This document shows, piece by piece, positions 25,879 to 33,496 of a stretch of DNA of 64,000 nt (position 1 is the stretch's first letter; the number at the start of each line of letters is the position of its first letter). The DNA is from Eubacteriaceae bacterium (lineage in GTDB: Bacteria; Bacillota; Clostridia; Eubacteriales; Eubacteriaceae), in contig JASGLP010000005.1 of assembly GCA_030156895.1 (NCBI GenBank), positions 17,853 to 81,852 on the forward strand, given 5' to 3'. Below the pieces are notes generated by a model. The model did no database searches and was not told where the DNA came from. It was given only the letters and a program-made list of their open reading frames with translations. Made by a program: the position numbers and the translations under genes.

Positions 25879-26553
25879 CTAAATAATTCGCTTCAATTGA
25901 ACCTTATCAATCACTTCAATTTTACCCCGGGACAGGTTTACATAGCCTTCGTTCTCAAAGTATTTAAGCATTCGGGAAACCACTTCCCGGGCGGAACCCA
26001 CATACTTGGCAATTTGCTCATGGGTCATATTAACCGTGTTCGAACCGGTTCGGGTCACCTCATCGAGTAGGAAGATGGTCAGACGTTTATCAAAACTCAT
26101 AAAAAGAATTTGCTGCATCGCCCACATCACATCCGAAAAGCGATCGATCATCGATTTATATGAAAAATTTTCGGCATAAATATTTTCGTTGCAAATCTGA
26201 GAAAAGACAGAGGACTTTAGCAAGAGCACGTCACAATCTGCTTCGACATCAATATGAACATCAAAGGTAATATTATCCAGGATACAAGAAGCAGATAAGA
26301 TACAGACCTCATCAGTGCCCAGTCGATAAAGGGTGATATCCCGGCCGTCTTCTGATAGAATATAGGTACGTAATTCGCCGCTTTTGATCAGCAGTATTCC
26401 GACGCAGTCATTTTCGCCACGATGAATATTATCACCCCGTTTATAGCTTACCGGCATGGCATTTTCCAAAAACATGGTTTTCTGATTTGGATTTAAATGA
26501 TCCCAAAAGGTCAGGATCGTCTTAAGAAATGTAATATCGGATTCTTTTAGCAT
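25879..26553 (-). CDS. Crp/Fnr family transcriptional regulator
   Basis: About 224 residues from ATG 26553, with a CGAGGT site upstream; an ATG at 26571 is less likely. The N-terminal cyclic-nucleotide-binding-like domain (GDNIHRGENDCVGILLIKSG, ELRTYILSEDGRDITLYRLG) has no clear cAMP phosphate-binding arginine motif. The C-terminal winged helix is MTHEQIAKYVGSAREVVSRM. A cysteine pair in EVCILSASC could sense redox state. It may act at the TGTGA/TCACA dyad (29693-29713) upstream of the ferredoxin-ccdA-tlpA operon; this is inference. Confidence 0.9.
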   Translation of the reverse strand: MLKESDITFLKTILTFWDHLNPNQKTMFLENAMPVSYKRGDNIHRGENDCVGILLIKSGELRTYILSEDGRDITLYRLGTDEVCILSASCILDNITFDVHIDVEADCDVLLLKSSVFSQICNENIYAENFSYKSMIDRFSDVMWAMQQILFMSFDKRLTIFLLDEVTRTGSNTVNMTHEQIAKYVGSAREVVSRMLKYFENEGYVNLSRGKIEVIDKVQLKRII

Positions 26554-26665
26554 TTTAATACCTCGTCTCACAATTTAAATTCTAGTATAGCACAGTTATT
26601 TTTATTCTACTTTAAAAAATAGGGTATAAAGTGGTATGATAAAGCATCGATATAAGGAGATTTTT

Positions 26666-27883
26666 ATGAACAAAGAGATAAGAAAAAATCTGGAACTAAA
26701 ACGGCTGGAAGCCAAAGACTTTACTCAGTTTAATAATATTCTGAGGTATGCTTTTCAGGTGACGGATGAACAATTGTTAAAAGTGGGTTGGAAGCACGAT
26801 GAAATTAAGCGGTCAAAATTTCCGATTCTGGAAAAAGCGGAGGTGATCGGCTGGTTTGAGGATGGACGGTTGGCGGCACAGATCGCCGTTTATCCACTTC
26901 AAGTCAATATTAGTGGCAGTATTTATGAGATGGGGTATATTACCGGAGTCGCGACCTATCCGGAATATATGGGGCTGGGACTGATGTCCGGGCTCATGAA
27001 AAAGAGCCTGGAAACCATGTATGAACGCAATCAGTGCATTTCTTTTTTATTCCCTTATTCGCATCCGCTCTATCGTCACAAGGGTTGGGAGGTCGTATCC
27101 GATAAGATGACCTTTCATATCCGCGATCATCAGTTACCCCGCGATATTGATGTACCGGGACGGGTGAAACGGGTGAAGGAGAACAGTCCGGATCTTATTG
27201 CCCTTCACGACGCCTTTGCCAGAAAAACCCATGGCTGTCTGATTCGTAATGAACTGGTCTGGGAGGAATACTGGCGCTGGGATGTCGAAGATGTTACGGT
27301 GGCCATTTATTACGGCGTCGATGATCGGCCGCTGGGTTATCTGGTTTATCTGATTGAAAATGATGTGTTTCGCGTCAAAGAGATGGTTTATCTCAATCAG
27401 GAAGCCAGAAAAGGGCTATGGGGCTATATTGCCGCCCACGAATCGATGATTAACGAGGTGATTGGCAGTAATTATAACAATCACACGATATCGTTTCTAT
27501 TTGGAGATAGTGACATGAAAGAAACGATTCGTCCCTATATTATGGCTCGAATCGTTGATTTTGAGGGGTTTATCAGTCAATACCATTTTGCCAACACGGA
27601 CCTGAATGAGGCCATTACCTTTGATATTGTTGATCCGGTGCTGGAGTGGAACAATCGCAGCTTTACCATCTCGTTTACAAAGGGAAATGACCCGGTTCTG
27701 GTTGATTTACCGTCAGAGAATCGGATCAAATTAGAAATCGGCATTTTAACGTGTATGTTACTTGGTTATAAACGACCCACCTATCTTCAGCAGATTGAAC
27801 GGATTGAAGCCAGCAAAAAAACAGTTTCTCTTCTGGAGACCATTATCGCCAATGAAAAGGTATATTTCTCGGACTATATTTAA
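26666..27883 (+). CDS. eis: Eis-like GNAT N-acetyltransferase
   Basis: About 405 residues from ATG 26666, with AAGGAG 7 bases upstream. The first GNAT domain carries the acetyl-CoA loop region ITGVATYPEYMGLGLMSGLM near residue 95. The downstream second GNAT-like and sterol-carrier-like regions and total length match the Eis family (enhanced intracellular survival/aminoglycoside acetyltransferase type). The real substrate in this organism is unknown. It is divergent from the Crp/Fnr regulator. Confidence 0.85.
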   Translation: MNKEIRKNLELKRLEAKDFTQFNNILRYAFQVTDEQLLKVGWKHDEIKRSKFPILEKAEVIGWFEDGRLAAQIAVYPLQVNISGSIYEMGYITGVATYPEYMGLGLMSGLMKKSLETMYERNQCISFLFPYSHPLYRHKGWEVVSDKMTFHIRDHQLPRDIDVPGRVKRVKENSPDLIALHDAFARKTHGCLIRNELVWEEYWRWDVEDVTVAIYYGVDDRPLGYLVYLIENDVFRVKEMVYLNQEARKGLWGYIAAHESMINEVIGSNYNNHTISFLFGDSDMKETIRPYIMARIVDFEGFISQYHFANTDLNEAITFDIVDPVLEWNNRSFTISFTKGNDPVLVDLPSENRIKLEIGILTCMLLGYKRPTYLQQIERIEASKKTVSLLETIIANEKVYFSDYI

Positions 27884-27890
27884 GGCAAAA

Positions 27891-27930
27891 AGAAAAACGG
27901 TTGATTAGCAATCGTTTTTCTTTTTTTTCT
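27891..27930 (+). terminator. Terminator after the eis-like gene
   Basis: AGAAAAACGGTTG (27891-27903) pairs with CAATCGTTTTTCT (27909-27921), followed by a T-run. It touches the stop of the leftward DUF6132 gene, so it probably serves both strands. Confidence 0.85.
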
Positions 27931-28093
27931 ACAATGAGGAACTGATCATAAAACCAAGAATGGCTCCATAAATGGCAGTTCGATGGGGCTTGGCAGTAAT
28001 GGGACAAGTGCCGCTTTGACAGCCTACCAGTTTGTAGTAGAGGAGTCCCAAAGCGCCGCCCACAAGGGTTCCGATTATCATTTTAATATACAT
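27929..28093 (-). CDS. Small DUF6132-like membrane protein
   Basis: A 54-residue protein from ATG 28093, with TAGGAG 7 bases upstream. It has an N-terminal glycine-rich membrane helix (MIIGTLVGGALGLLYYKLVG), the conserved CQSGTCPIT cysteine pair and a second helix (YGAILGFMIS). This is the pattern of DUF6132. It is the last gene of the leftward ferredoxin-ccdA-tlpA operon, and its two cysteines suggest a part in the same thiol-redox pathway. Confidence 0.8.
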   Translation of the reverse strand: MYIKMIIGTLVGGALGLLYYKLVGCQSGTCPITAKPHRTAIYGAILGFMISSSL

Positions 28094-28102
28094 CGCATGC
28101 TC

Positions 28103-28669
28103 CTAATTTTTTATTGATTCAATGCCGGAAAGTAAGGTGGCTTCATCAATGGCGCCACGATAGCCGCTGACAATTTTACCGTCGGGGCTAATAAATAAGG
28201 TGGTGGGGAGCGTTGAGACGCCATAGGCAATGCTGGCTTCCAATTCGGTATCAAAATAAATGGGGAAGTCAAAGCCCTGATCGGTGATGTACATAAGGCC
28301 CTTTTCTTTTGTTTCCCGCTGCCCGTCCACCTGATTGATCATCAGAAAGACCACTGCATCTTTTTGATTTTGATAGACCGTATTAAAGTGGGGCATCTCG
28401 CTTTTACAGGGTGGACACCAGGATGCCCAAAAATTGAGGACCACCGGTTTTCCGGCAAAATCAGACAGTTTAACCGGGTTGCCATCCTGATCAAACACCG
28501 TGAAATCAGGGGCTGCCTGGAGCTCATCGGCCTGAGAGGAACCGGTGTTATTTGATGCCGGATCTTGCGGATTGAAGGTTTTTGACAAGATCGTGTACCC
28601 CCAATAAACGATGATTAAAAAAGCGGCAAAGACGACAATACCGATTATTGTTTTTGTTTGTTTAGTCAT
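28103..28669 (-). CDS. TlpA/ResA-type membrane-anchored thiol-disulfide oxidoreductase
   Basis: A 188-residue protein: an uncleaved N-terminal membrane helix (about residues 8-25), a linker, then an extracytoplasmic thioredoxin fold with WASWCPPCKSEMP (Cys85, Cys88) and the cis-proline segment STLPTTLF. The start at 28669 has AAGGAG upstream. It should receive electrons from CcdA, encoded 10 bases upstream, and reduce disulfides outside the cell membrane. Confidence 0.93.
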   Translation of the reverse strand: MTKQTKTIIGIVVFAAFLIIVYWGYTILSKTFNPQDPASNNTGSSQADELQAAPDFTVFDQDGNPVKLSDFAGKPVVLNFWASWCPPCKSEMPHFNTVYQNQKDAVVFLMINQVDGQRETKEKGLMYITDQGFDFPIYFDTELEASIAYGVSTLPTTLFISPDGKIVSGYRGAIDEATLLSGIESIKN

Positions 28670-28679
28670 AATAATCTCC

Positions 28680-29351
28680 TTAAAAAGTTAAAAGCGAAAG
28701 AAAATAGCCCAGTAAGCCGGTGGCCATCAGTAGACCGATGAGAACCAGCAGTCCGCCGGAAAGACGATTGATGATCCGATAATGGCGTTTAACAAAATCA
28801 AAGGTCGATTTCAACTGCTCAATTAAAATGGCAGAAACTATGAAGGGAATACCAAGGCCGAGGGAAAAGGATAAAAGCATCAGAATTCCCTTTAAGGTAT
28901 CACCACTGGAAGCCGCCATCATTAGGGCTGAGCCTAAAAAGGCACCCACGCAGGGTGTCCAACCGATCGAAAAGACGATGCCAAAAAGCAGCGCTGAAAA
29001 GAAACTTGTACGCGAATGATTCATGTTCATCTGACGGGTGGTGTTCAGAAAAGGGATATTCAGCACCTCCATAAAATTCAATCCAAAAAGGATGATGATG
29101 ATACCGCCCCCCACATTGACAACAGTTTGATGCTCAATTAGCACACTGCCAATACGACCGGCAAAGGCACCAAGCAAAACAAAAACTACCGTAAAGCCGA
29201 GGACAAAGCCTAAAGCATTAAAAATTGCGGTACGTTTATTATCGGACTGGCTTTGGCCGGCAAAATAGGACACATAAATCGGCAGCATGGGCAAAAGACA
29301 AGGGGATATAAAGGTGACGATCCCTTCAAGGAATGTGATAAAATAGTCCAT
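28680..29351 (-). CDS. ccdA: CcdA-type cytochrome c biogenesis/thiol transporter
   Basis: A 223-residue six-helix membrane protein with the hallmark FISPCLLPMLPIYVSYFAG in helix 1 and SIGWTPCVGAFLGSALM in helix 4, supplying the two redox cysteines. It passes reducing power from cytoplasmic thioredoxin (trxA lies 3 kb away) to TlpA on the outside. The gene start at 29351 has AAAAGGAGG upstream. Confidence 0.94.
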   Translation of the reverse strand: MDYFITFLEGIVTFISPCLLPMLPIYVSYFAGQSQSDNKRTAIFNALGFVLGFTVVFVLLGAFAGRIGSVLIEHQTVVNVGGGIIIILFGLNFMEVLNIPFLNTTRQMNMNHSRTSFFSALLFGIVFSIGWTPCVGAFLGSALMMAASSGDTLKGILMLLSFSLGLGIPFIVSAILIEQLKSTFDFVKRHYRIINRLSGGLLVLIGLLMATGLLGYFLSLLTF

Positions 29352-29375
29352 ACAGCCTCCTTTTCACAATGACAC

Positions 29376-29612
29376 TTATTTTAGTACCAGGGCATTCATC
29401 GGACAATAGTCAACACACTTACCGCAACGAATGCATTTTTCCATATCGACTTTTGGGGCAGCAAAGCCTTCTTGAGATAGGGCATCAACAGGACAGACAC
29501 GAACCGATGGGCAGGGGTGGTTTTGGGGACAGCGTTCCATCTTAACAATTAAATCAGCTTTAGGTGGTGCTGATTTGAACGTATTACTTGATTGATCAGG
29601 TGTTGTTATCAT
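29376..29612 (-). CDS. 4Fe-4S ferredoxin-type protein
   Basis: A 78-residue protein from ATG 29612, preceded by GGAGGAAATAAA. The second cluster motif is regular (CIRCGKCVDYCP); the first is irregular (CPQNHPCPSVRVCP), a pattern found in a known subgroup of small iron-sulfur proteins. It is first in the operon with ccdA and tlpA. It may link cytoplasmic low-potential electrons to the thiol pathway, but this is inference. Confidence 0.9.
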   Translation of the reverse strand: MITTPDQSSNTFKSAPPKADLIVKMERCPQNHPCPSVRVCPVDALSQEGFAAPKVDMEKCIRCGKCVDYCPMNALVLK

Positions 29613-29692
29613 TTTATTTCCTCCAGATATAATTACATCTTGAACAAGTAAATCATCAAGATTTTATCATTCTATCAAAAAGGTGTGTTCAT

Positions 29693-29713
29693 ATCTGTGA
29701 TTTAATCACAGAT
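29693..29713 (-). promoter_or_regulatory. Crp/Fnr-like operator upstream of the ferredoxin-ccdA-tlpA operon
   Basis: ATCTGTGATT and AATCACAGAT flank a single T: perfect 10-bp arms containing TGTGA-N5-TCACA. The spacing is one base shorter than the classic Crp site. It lies about 80 bases upstream of the ferredoxin start, a normal activator position. The regulator at 25879-26553 is the local candidate. Confidence 0.65.
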
Positions 29714-29770
29714 GAATAATTATTTGCTTAAAAAGGAACTTAAACGGTTAAAAATAAAAAACGCTAAATA

Positions 29771-29808
29771 AAAAAACAGTAGGTCCGGATGACCGTACTG
29801 TTTTTTTA
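29771..29808. terminator. Bidirectional terminator-like stem-loop
   Basis: AAAAAACAGTA-GGTC and GACC-(G)-TACTGTTTTTT form a long stem with one bulged G and a five-base loop, with A- and T-runs on either side. No gene ends directly next to it. It insulates the leftward redox operon from the rightward thiamine leader. Confidence 0.65.
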
Positions 29809-29990
29809 TATTAGGAATGAAAAGAAAAAGAGGAGATATTTATCTCTTGGGTATATCTTAGGCGGTGAACCTTTAGCCAAACTTTGAAAGAGGTTAAGTT
29901 TAAGTTAAATTAAGATTTTAGCAGGTTAGGGCGGAGGCGAATCACAGTTGACAAGAATCAGGCGATATGATAATCTGTAGCTAATTTAGA

Positions 29991-30079
29991 AATTGGGGAG
30001 CTTATGCATTTAGGCTGAGAGGAAGTAAATCGCTACTTCGACCCATGCACCTGATACGGATAATGCCGGCGTAGGGAGA
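29991..30079 (+). promoter_or_regulatory. TPP riboswitch (THI element)
   Basis: The core blocks are GGGGAGC (29995-30001), GGCTGAGAGG (30013-30022), ACCTGATACGGATAATGCC (30050-30067) and GGCGTAGGGA ending at 30077, in canonical order. Possible promoter boxes are TTGACA (29948-29953) and GATAAT (29969-29974). With the terminator just downstream it should shut off the thi operon when thiamine pyrophosphate is abundant. Confidence 0.95.
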
Positions 30080-30091
30080 CCATCGAAATCG

Positions 30092-30118
30092 ACTGTGCAT
30101 TCGTGTACAGTTTTTTTT
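30092..30118 (+). terminator. Expression-platform terminator of the TPP riboswitch
   Basis: ACTGTGCA, loop TTCG, and TGTACAGT, then eight T's, placed between the TPP aptamer and thiM. Confidence 0.85.
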
Positions 30119-30205
30119 GTGTGCGTTTCAGATACCAATCAAGCGATGGTTTAACCATCTAAACGATAAAACCGTAAAATATATTGTAGTAGAAAGAAGG
30201 AAGAG

Positions 30206-31030
30206 ATGTTTAAAAAAATCTTAGAAAATGTTAGCAATTGTCCGCCGTTGGTTCATTGTATCACCAATTATGTAACGGTCAACGACTGTGCCAATAGTGT
30301 ACTGGCTTGTGGCGGGGCACCGATTATGGCTGATGATATTAATGAGGTGGAAGAAATTATCTCCATTTGTAATGCTCTGGTCATCAATATCGGAACCCTT
30401 AATGAGCGAACCGTCGCGGCCATGATTATGGCCGGTAAAAAAGCCAATCGTCTCGGTCGGCCGGTGATTCTGGATCCGGTCGGTGCTGGTGCCTCTTCGC
30501 TACGGACGAACACGGTTTTTAAGCTGTTAAATGAGGTGCAGTTTAGCGTCATCCGGGGTAATGTTTCAGAAATTAAGACCATCGACCAGGGCAGTGGCAC
30601 GACCAAAGGGGTCGATGCTGATATCAGCGATGCGGTGAATAAAGACAATTTGGATCAGATGATCGCTTTTGCCAAAGCCCTGAGCGAGAAAACGGGTGCC
30701 ATCATTGCCATTACTGGCGCCATCGACATTGTCGCGGATCATCAGAAGGCCCTGGTAATCCGCAATGGACACCCGATGATGTCCCGGATTACCGGCACAG
30801 GCTGTATGCTCACAACGGTTATTGGCAGTTATTGCGGGGCCAATCCCGAGCAGTTGCTACTGGCCACCGCTGCTGCTGTTAGTTGTATGGGTTTGTGTGG
30901 GGAGCTGGCCTTTGAAAAGGTTCAGGCCCAGGAAGCCGGAACGGCATCCTTTCGAACCTTCCTGATCGATGCGATGAGTTTGATGAATATCGAAACATTA
31001 AAAGGAGGGATGAAGCTTGAAACTCGATAA
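30206..31030 (+). CDS. thiM: Hydroxyethylthiazole kinase
   Basis: A 274-residue ribokinase-like enzyme phosphorylating 4-methyl-5-(2-hydroxyethyl)thiazole for thiamine salvage. Family signatures are PLVHCITNYVTVNDCANSVL at the N-terminus, PVILDPVGAGASSLRT near residue 90 and the catalytic MSRITGTGCMLTTVIG near residue 195. The length is normal. It lies downstream of the TPP riboswitch, and its end overlaps thiE. Confidence 0.96.
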   Translation: MFKKILENVSNCPPLVHCITNYVTVNDCANSVLACGGAPIMADDINEVEEIISICNALVINIGTLNERTVAAMIMAGKKANRLGRPVILDPVGAGASSLRTNTVFKLLNEVQFSVIRGNVSEIKTIDQGSGTTKGVDADISDAVNKDNLDQMIAFAKALSEKTGAIIAITGAIDIVADHQKALVIRNGHPMMSRITGTGCMLTTVIGSYCGANPEQLLLATAAAVSCMGLCGELAFEKVQAQEAGTASFRTFLIDAMSLMNIETLKGGMKLETR

Positions 31031-31655
31031 GCAGTCAATGCTACTTTATGCGGTGACTGACCGCAGTTGGCTGGGTGACAAAATCCTGGTCGATCAGGTT
31101 GAAGAAACCTTAAAAGGTGGCGCTACCTTTATCCAGCTACGGGAAAAAGAGCTGGATTTTGATGCGTTTGTAAAAGAGGCCCGGGCGATAAAAAAATTAA
31201 CCGATGCCTACAACATTCCTTTTGTCATTAATGATGCTGTCGATGTTGCTCTGGCAGTGGATGCTGACGGGGTTCATGTGGGTCAGGATGATAGCGATGC
31301 CGGGGCGCTAAGAGAGCAGCTTGGCGATAAAATCATCGGAGTTTCGGCAGATACGGTGGAACTGGCACGAAAAGCTGAAGCCGACGGTGCCGATTATATC
31401 GGGGTGGGAGCGATCTATTCCACAGCCACAAAAACCGATGCCGAAGTGGTGGCTTTTGAAACTATCGCCGCAATCTGCAAGGCGGTGACCATTCCGGTGG
31501 TTGCCATTGGTGGTCTGAACGAAACCAATATTCTTAGCTTAACAGGAACCGGAGTGGACGGGGTCGCCCTGGTCTCGGCAATCTTTTCTAAAAAAGATAT
31601 CATCAGTGCAACAAAAGCGCTGCGAAGCTTATCTGAAACCATGACAAAACCATGA
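31017..31655 (+). CDS. thiE: Thiamine-phosphate synthase
   Basis: A 212-residue TIM-barrel enzyme joining hydroxymethylpyrimidine diphosphate and thiazole phosphate. Motifs are FIQLREKELDFDAFVKEA, FVINDAVDVALAVDADGVHV and GADYIGVGAIYSTATKTDA. TTG 31017 lies inside the end of thiM with AAAGGAGG upstream. It is coupled to the next gene by an ATGA overlap. Confidence 0.96.
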   Translation: MKLDKQSMLLYAVTDRSWLGDKILVDQVEETLKGGATFIQLREKELDFDAFVKEARAIKKLTDAYNIPFVINDAVDVALAVDADGVHVGQDDSDAGALREQLGDKIIGVSADTVELARKAEADGADYIGVGAIYSTATKTDAEVVAFETIAAICKAVTIPVVAIGGLNETNILSLTGTGVDGVALVSAIFSKKDIISATKALRSLSETMTKP

Positions 31656-32308
31656 AAAATGCACAGATGAATTTTTCGGGGATAATCTTTGATCTGGATG
31701 GGACGCTAATTGATTCGATGTCGGCTTGGGAAAATATCGGCAGCAGTTTTTTAAAAAAGCATGGGATTGATCCTCGCGAAGATTTAAATAAGGTCATAAA
31801 AACCATGAGCTTTGCCGAATCGGCCCGCTATTTTATCGCGGTTTACGGGGTGAAAATGACCGAAGAACAGGTGGGGGATGAAATCAATGGCATGATCCGG
31901 GAGAATTACGAAAAACATATCCGTTTAAAACCCTTTGTTAAGGAAACTTTGGATCAGTATTTAAACCAGGGTATAAAAATGGCAATCCTAACCGCTACCC
32001 ACAAGTCCCTGACCGAATTGGTGTTGAGTCGATATGGTTTGCTTAGTCATTTTGAATTTATCCTTACTTCCGGGATGGTTGGTTTGCCCAAAAGTCAGCC
32101 GGAGATTTATCACCAGGCGGCGAAACAACTGGCGTTGCCAAAACAGCAAATCGCGATTTTTGAAGATGCCTTATACTGCATCCAGGCCGCCAGAGCGTCT
32201 GGTTGTTATCTTGTCGGGGTTTATGATGAATCCTCGAAAAATGACTGGGATGAGATCAAAAACAGCTCGGATTGTACCATTATGAGTTTTAAGGAGTTGC
32301 TACGATGA
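31652..32308 (+). CDS. HAD family phosphatase in the thiamine operon
   Basis: A 218-residue HAD superfamily subfamily IA hydrolase resembling beta-phosphoglucomutases: FDLDGTLIDSM (nucleophile Asp near residue 14), a helical cap, TATHKS as motif II, and the C-terminal IFEDALYCIQAA as motif IV. It is coupled by overlaps to both thiE and thiD, so its substrate is likely a phosphorylated thiamine intermediate or thiamine monophosphate. That is inference from position. Confidence 0.88.
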   Translation: MKNAQMNFSGIIFDLDGTLIDSMSAWENIGSSFLKKHGIDPREDLNKVIKTMSFAESARYFIAVYGVKMTEEQVGDEINGMIRENYEKHIRLKPFVKETLDQYLNQGIKMAILTATHKSLTELVLSRYGLLSHFEFILTSGMVGLPKSQPEIYHQAAKQLALPKQQIAIFEDALYCIQAARASGCYLVGVYDESSKNDWDEIKNSSDCTIMSFKELLR

Positions 32309-33111
32309 AAAAAGTCTTATCGATAGCCGGGTCAGATTCCAGCGGTGGCGCAGGCATCCAGGCCGATATCAAAACCATGATCGCCCATGGCAGCTACGGC
32401 ATGACCGTGATCACCGTCTTAACGGCGCAAAACACCACCGGGGTATACGGCATTGCGGCGGTTGAAAGCACCTTTGTAGAAAATCAGATCGATTGTATTT
32501 TTAGCGATATTTTTCCTGATGCGGTTAAGATCGGAATGGTCTATAGTGCAGAGATCATTAGAAGTATTGCTAACAAACTTAAACATTACCAGGCGAAAAA
32601 CATTGTCTTGGATCCGGTGATGGTGGCCACCAGTGGCGGCAGACTGTTAAGCGACGATAGCATTGAAGCTTTAAAAACAGAATTGATGCCACTGGCCGAT
32701 TTGATCACCCCCAATATCCCCGAGGCCGAATGTCTGTGTGGCTTTGGCATTTCTGCCAAAGCGGACATGGTCAGAGCAGCTAAAAAAATCGCCACAAGCT
32801 ATGCCGGGAGTATTCTGATTAAGGGCGGGCATCTTTTTGAAAGTGCCGATGATTTTTTGCTGATTCAAGATAAAAAGGGTCATGAAGAAGTTTGGTTTCC
32901 GGGAGTAAAAATCGATAATCCCAATACCCATGGTACCGGTTGTACTCTTTCCTCGGCCATTGCCTGTAATCTTGCCACCGGGTACAAGATGGAATTGGCG
33001 GTAAAAAAAGCCAAGGATTATGTGTCCGGGGCATTGGCAGCCAATCTGGATCTGGGAAAGGGCAACGGGCCCCTGGATCATGGTTTTCAACTGACCTCGG
33101 GATGCAAATAA
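32305..33111 (+). CDS. thiD: Hydroxymethylpyrimidine/phosphomethylpyrimidine kinase
   Basis: A 268-residue ribokinase-like enzyme: SIAGSDSSGGAGIQADIKTM at the N-terminus, VLDPVMVATSGGRLL near residue 105, and NTHGTGCTLSSAIA carrying the catalytic region. It makes the pyrimidine diphosphate used by ThiE. It is the last gene of the operon and is followed by a strong terminator. Confidence 0.96.
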   Translation: MKKVLSIAGSDSSGGAGIQADIKTMIAHGSYGMTVITVLTAQNTTGVYGIAAVESTFVENQIDCIFSDIFPDAVKIGMVYSAEIIRSIANKLKHYQAKNIVLDPVMVATSGGRLLSDDSIEALKTELMPLADLITPNIPEAECLCGFGISAKADMVRAAKKIATSYAGSILIKGGHLFESADDFLLIQDKKGHEEVWFPGVKIDNPNTHGTGCTLSSAIACNLATGYKMELAVKKAKDYVSGALAANLDLGKGNGPLDHGFQLTSGCK

Positions 33112-33120
33112 AGAGAAGTA

Positions 33121-33178
33121 AAGCCAATTGTCAGCCGGATTTTTAAAACGTGTTGGGGCTGAACAATTGGCTTTTTTT
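33121..33178 (+). terminator. Terminator after thiD
   Basis: AAGCCAATTGT (from 33121) pairs with ACAATTGGCTT (from 33162), followed by seven T's. A smaller AGCC/GGCT pair lies inside. Confidence 0.88.
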
Positions 33179-33404
33179 AGGCTTTGGGCCATTCTTTTTG
33201 TAGTACTTTTTCAACAAAGATCTGGGCCAGTTTTTTATCAAATTGAAAACCGGAGTTGTTTTTGATTTCGGCAATGGCTTCTTCGGCAGTAAAAACCCGG
33301 CTGTACGGACGTTCGGCGGTCATCGTGCAGTAGGCATCGGCGATGGCAATAATCCGCCCCTGGATGGAGATCTCATCAGCCTTTAAGATCGCTTTGCCCA
33401 TCTC
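33177..33404 (-). pseudogene. Relic of an HD-GYP phosphodiesterase C-terminus
   Basis: Leftward, the frame reads EMGKAILKADEISIQGRIIA, then IADAYCTMTAERPYSRVFTA and FQFDKKLAQIFVEKVLQKEW to a stop. This is the end of an HD-GYP domain (compare PISARIMALADVFDALTTVR in the intact protein at 43725). The HD and GYP catalytic motifs and all upstream domains are missing. Residues before the EMGKA segment show no family match. Confidence 0.75.
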
Positions 33405-33496
33405 AGTGCGAACGGAAATAATCAGGAACGTGTAAAATTTTTGTGGTAAAATAAGGTCGGTTACAGTGAAATTCAGAAGAGGAGGCTCAATAAATA

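Noticed and set aside
33405..33496. Leftward open frame continuing upstream of the HD-GYP relic.
   Set aside because: It shows no similarity to HD-GYP proteins and overlaps the EamA promoter region; it is chance readthrough of the relic frame.
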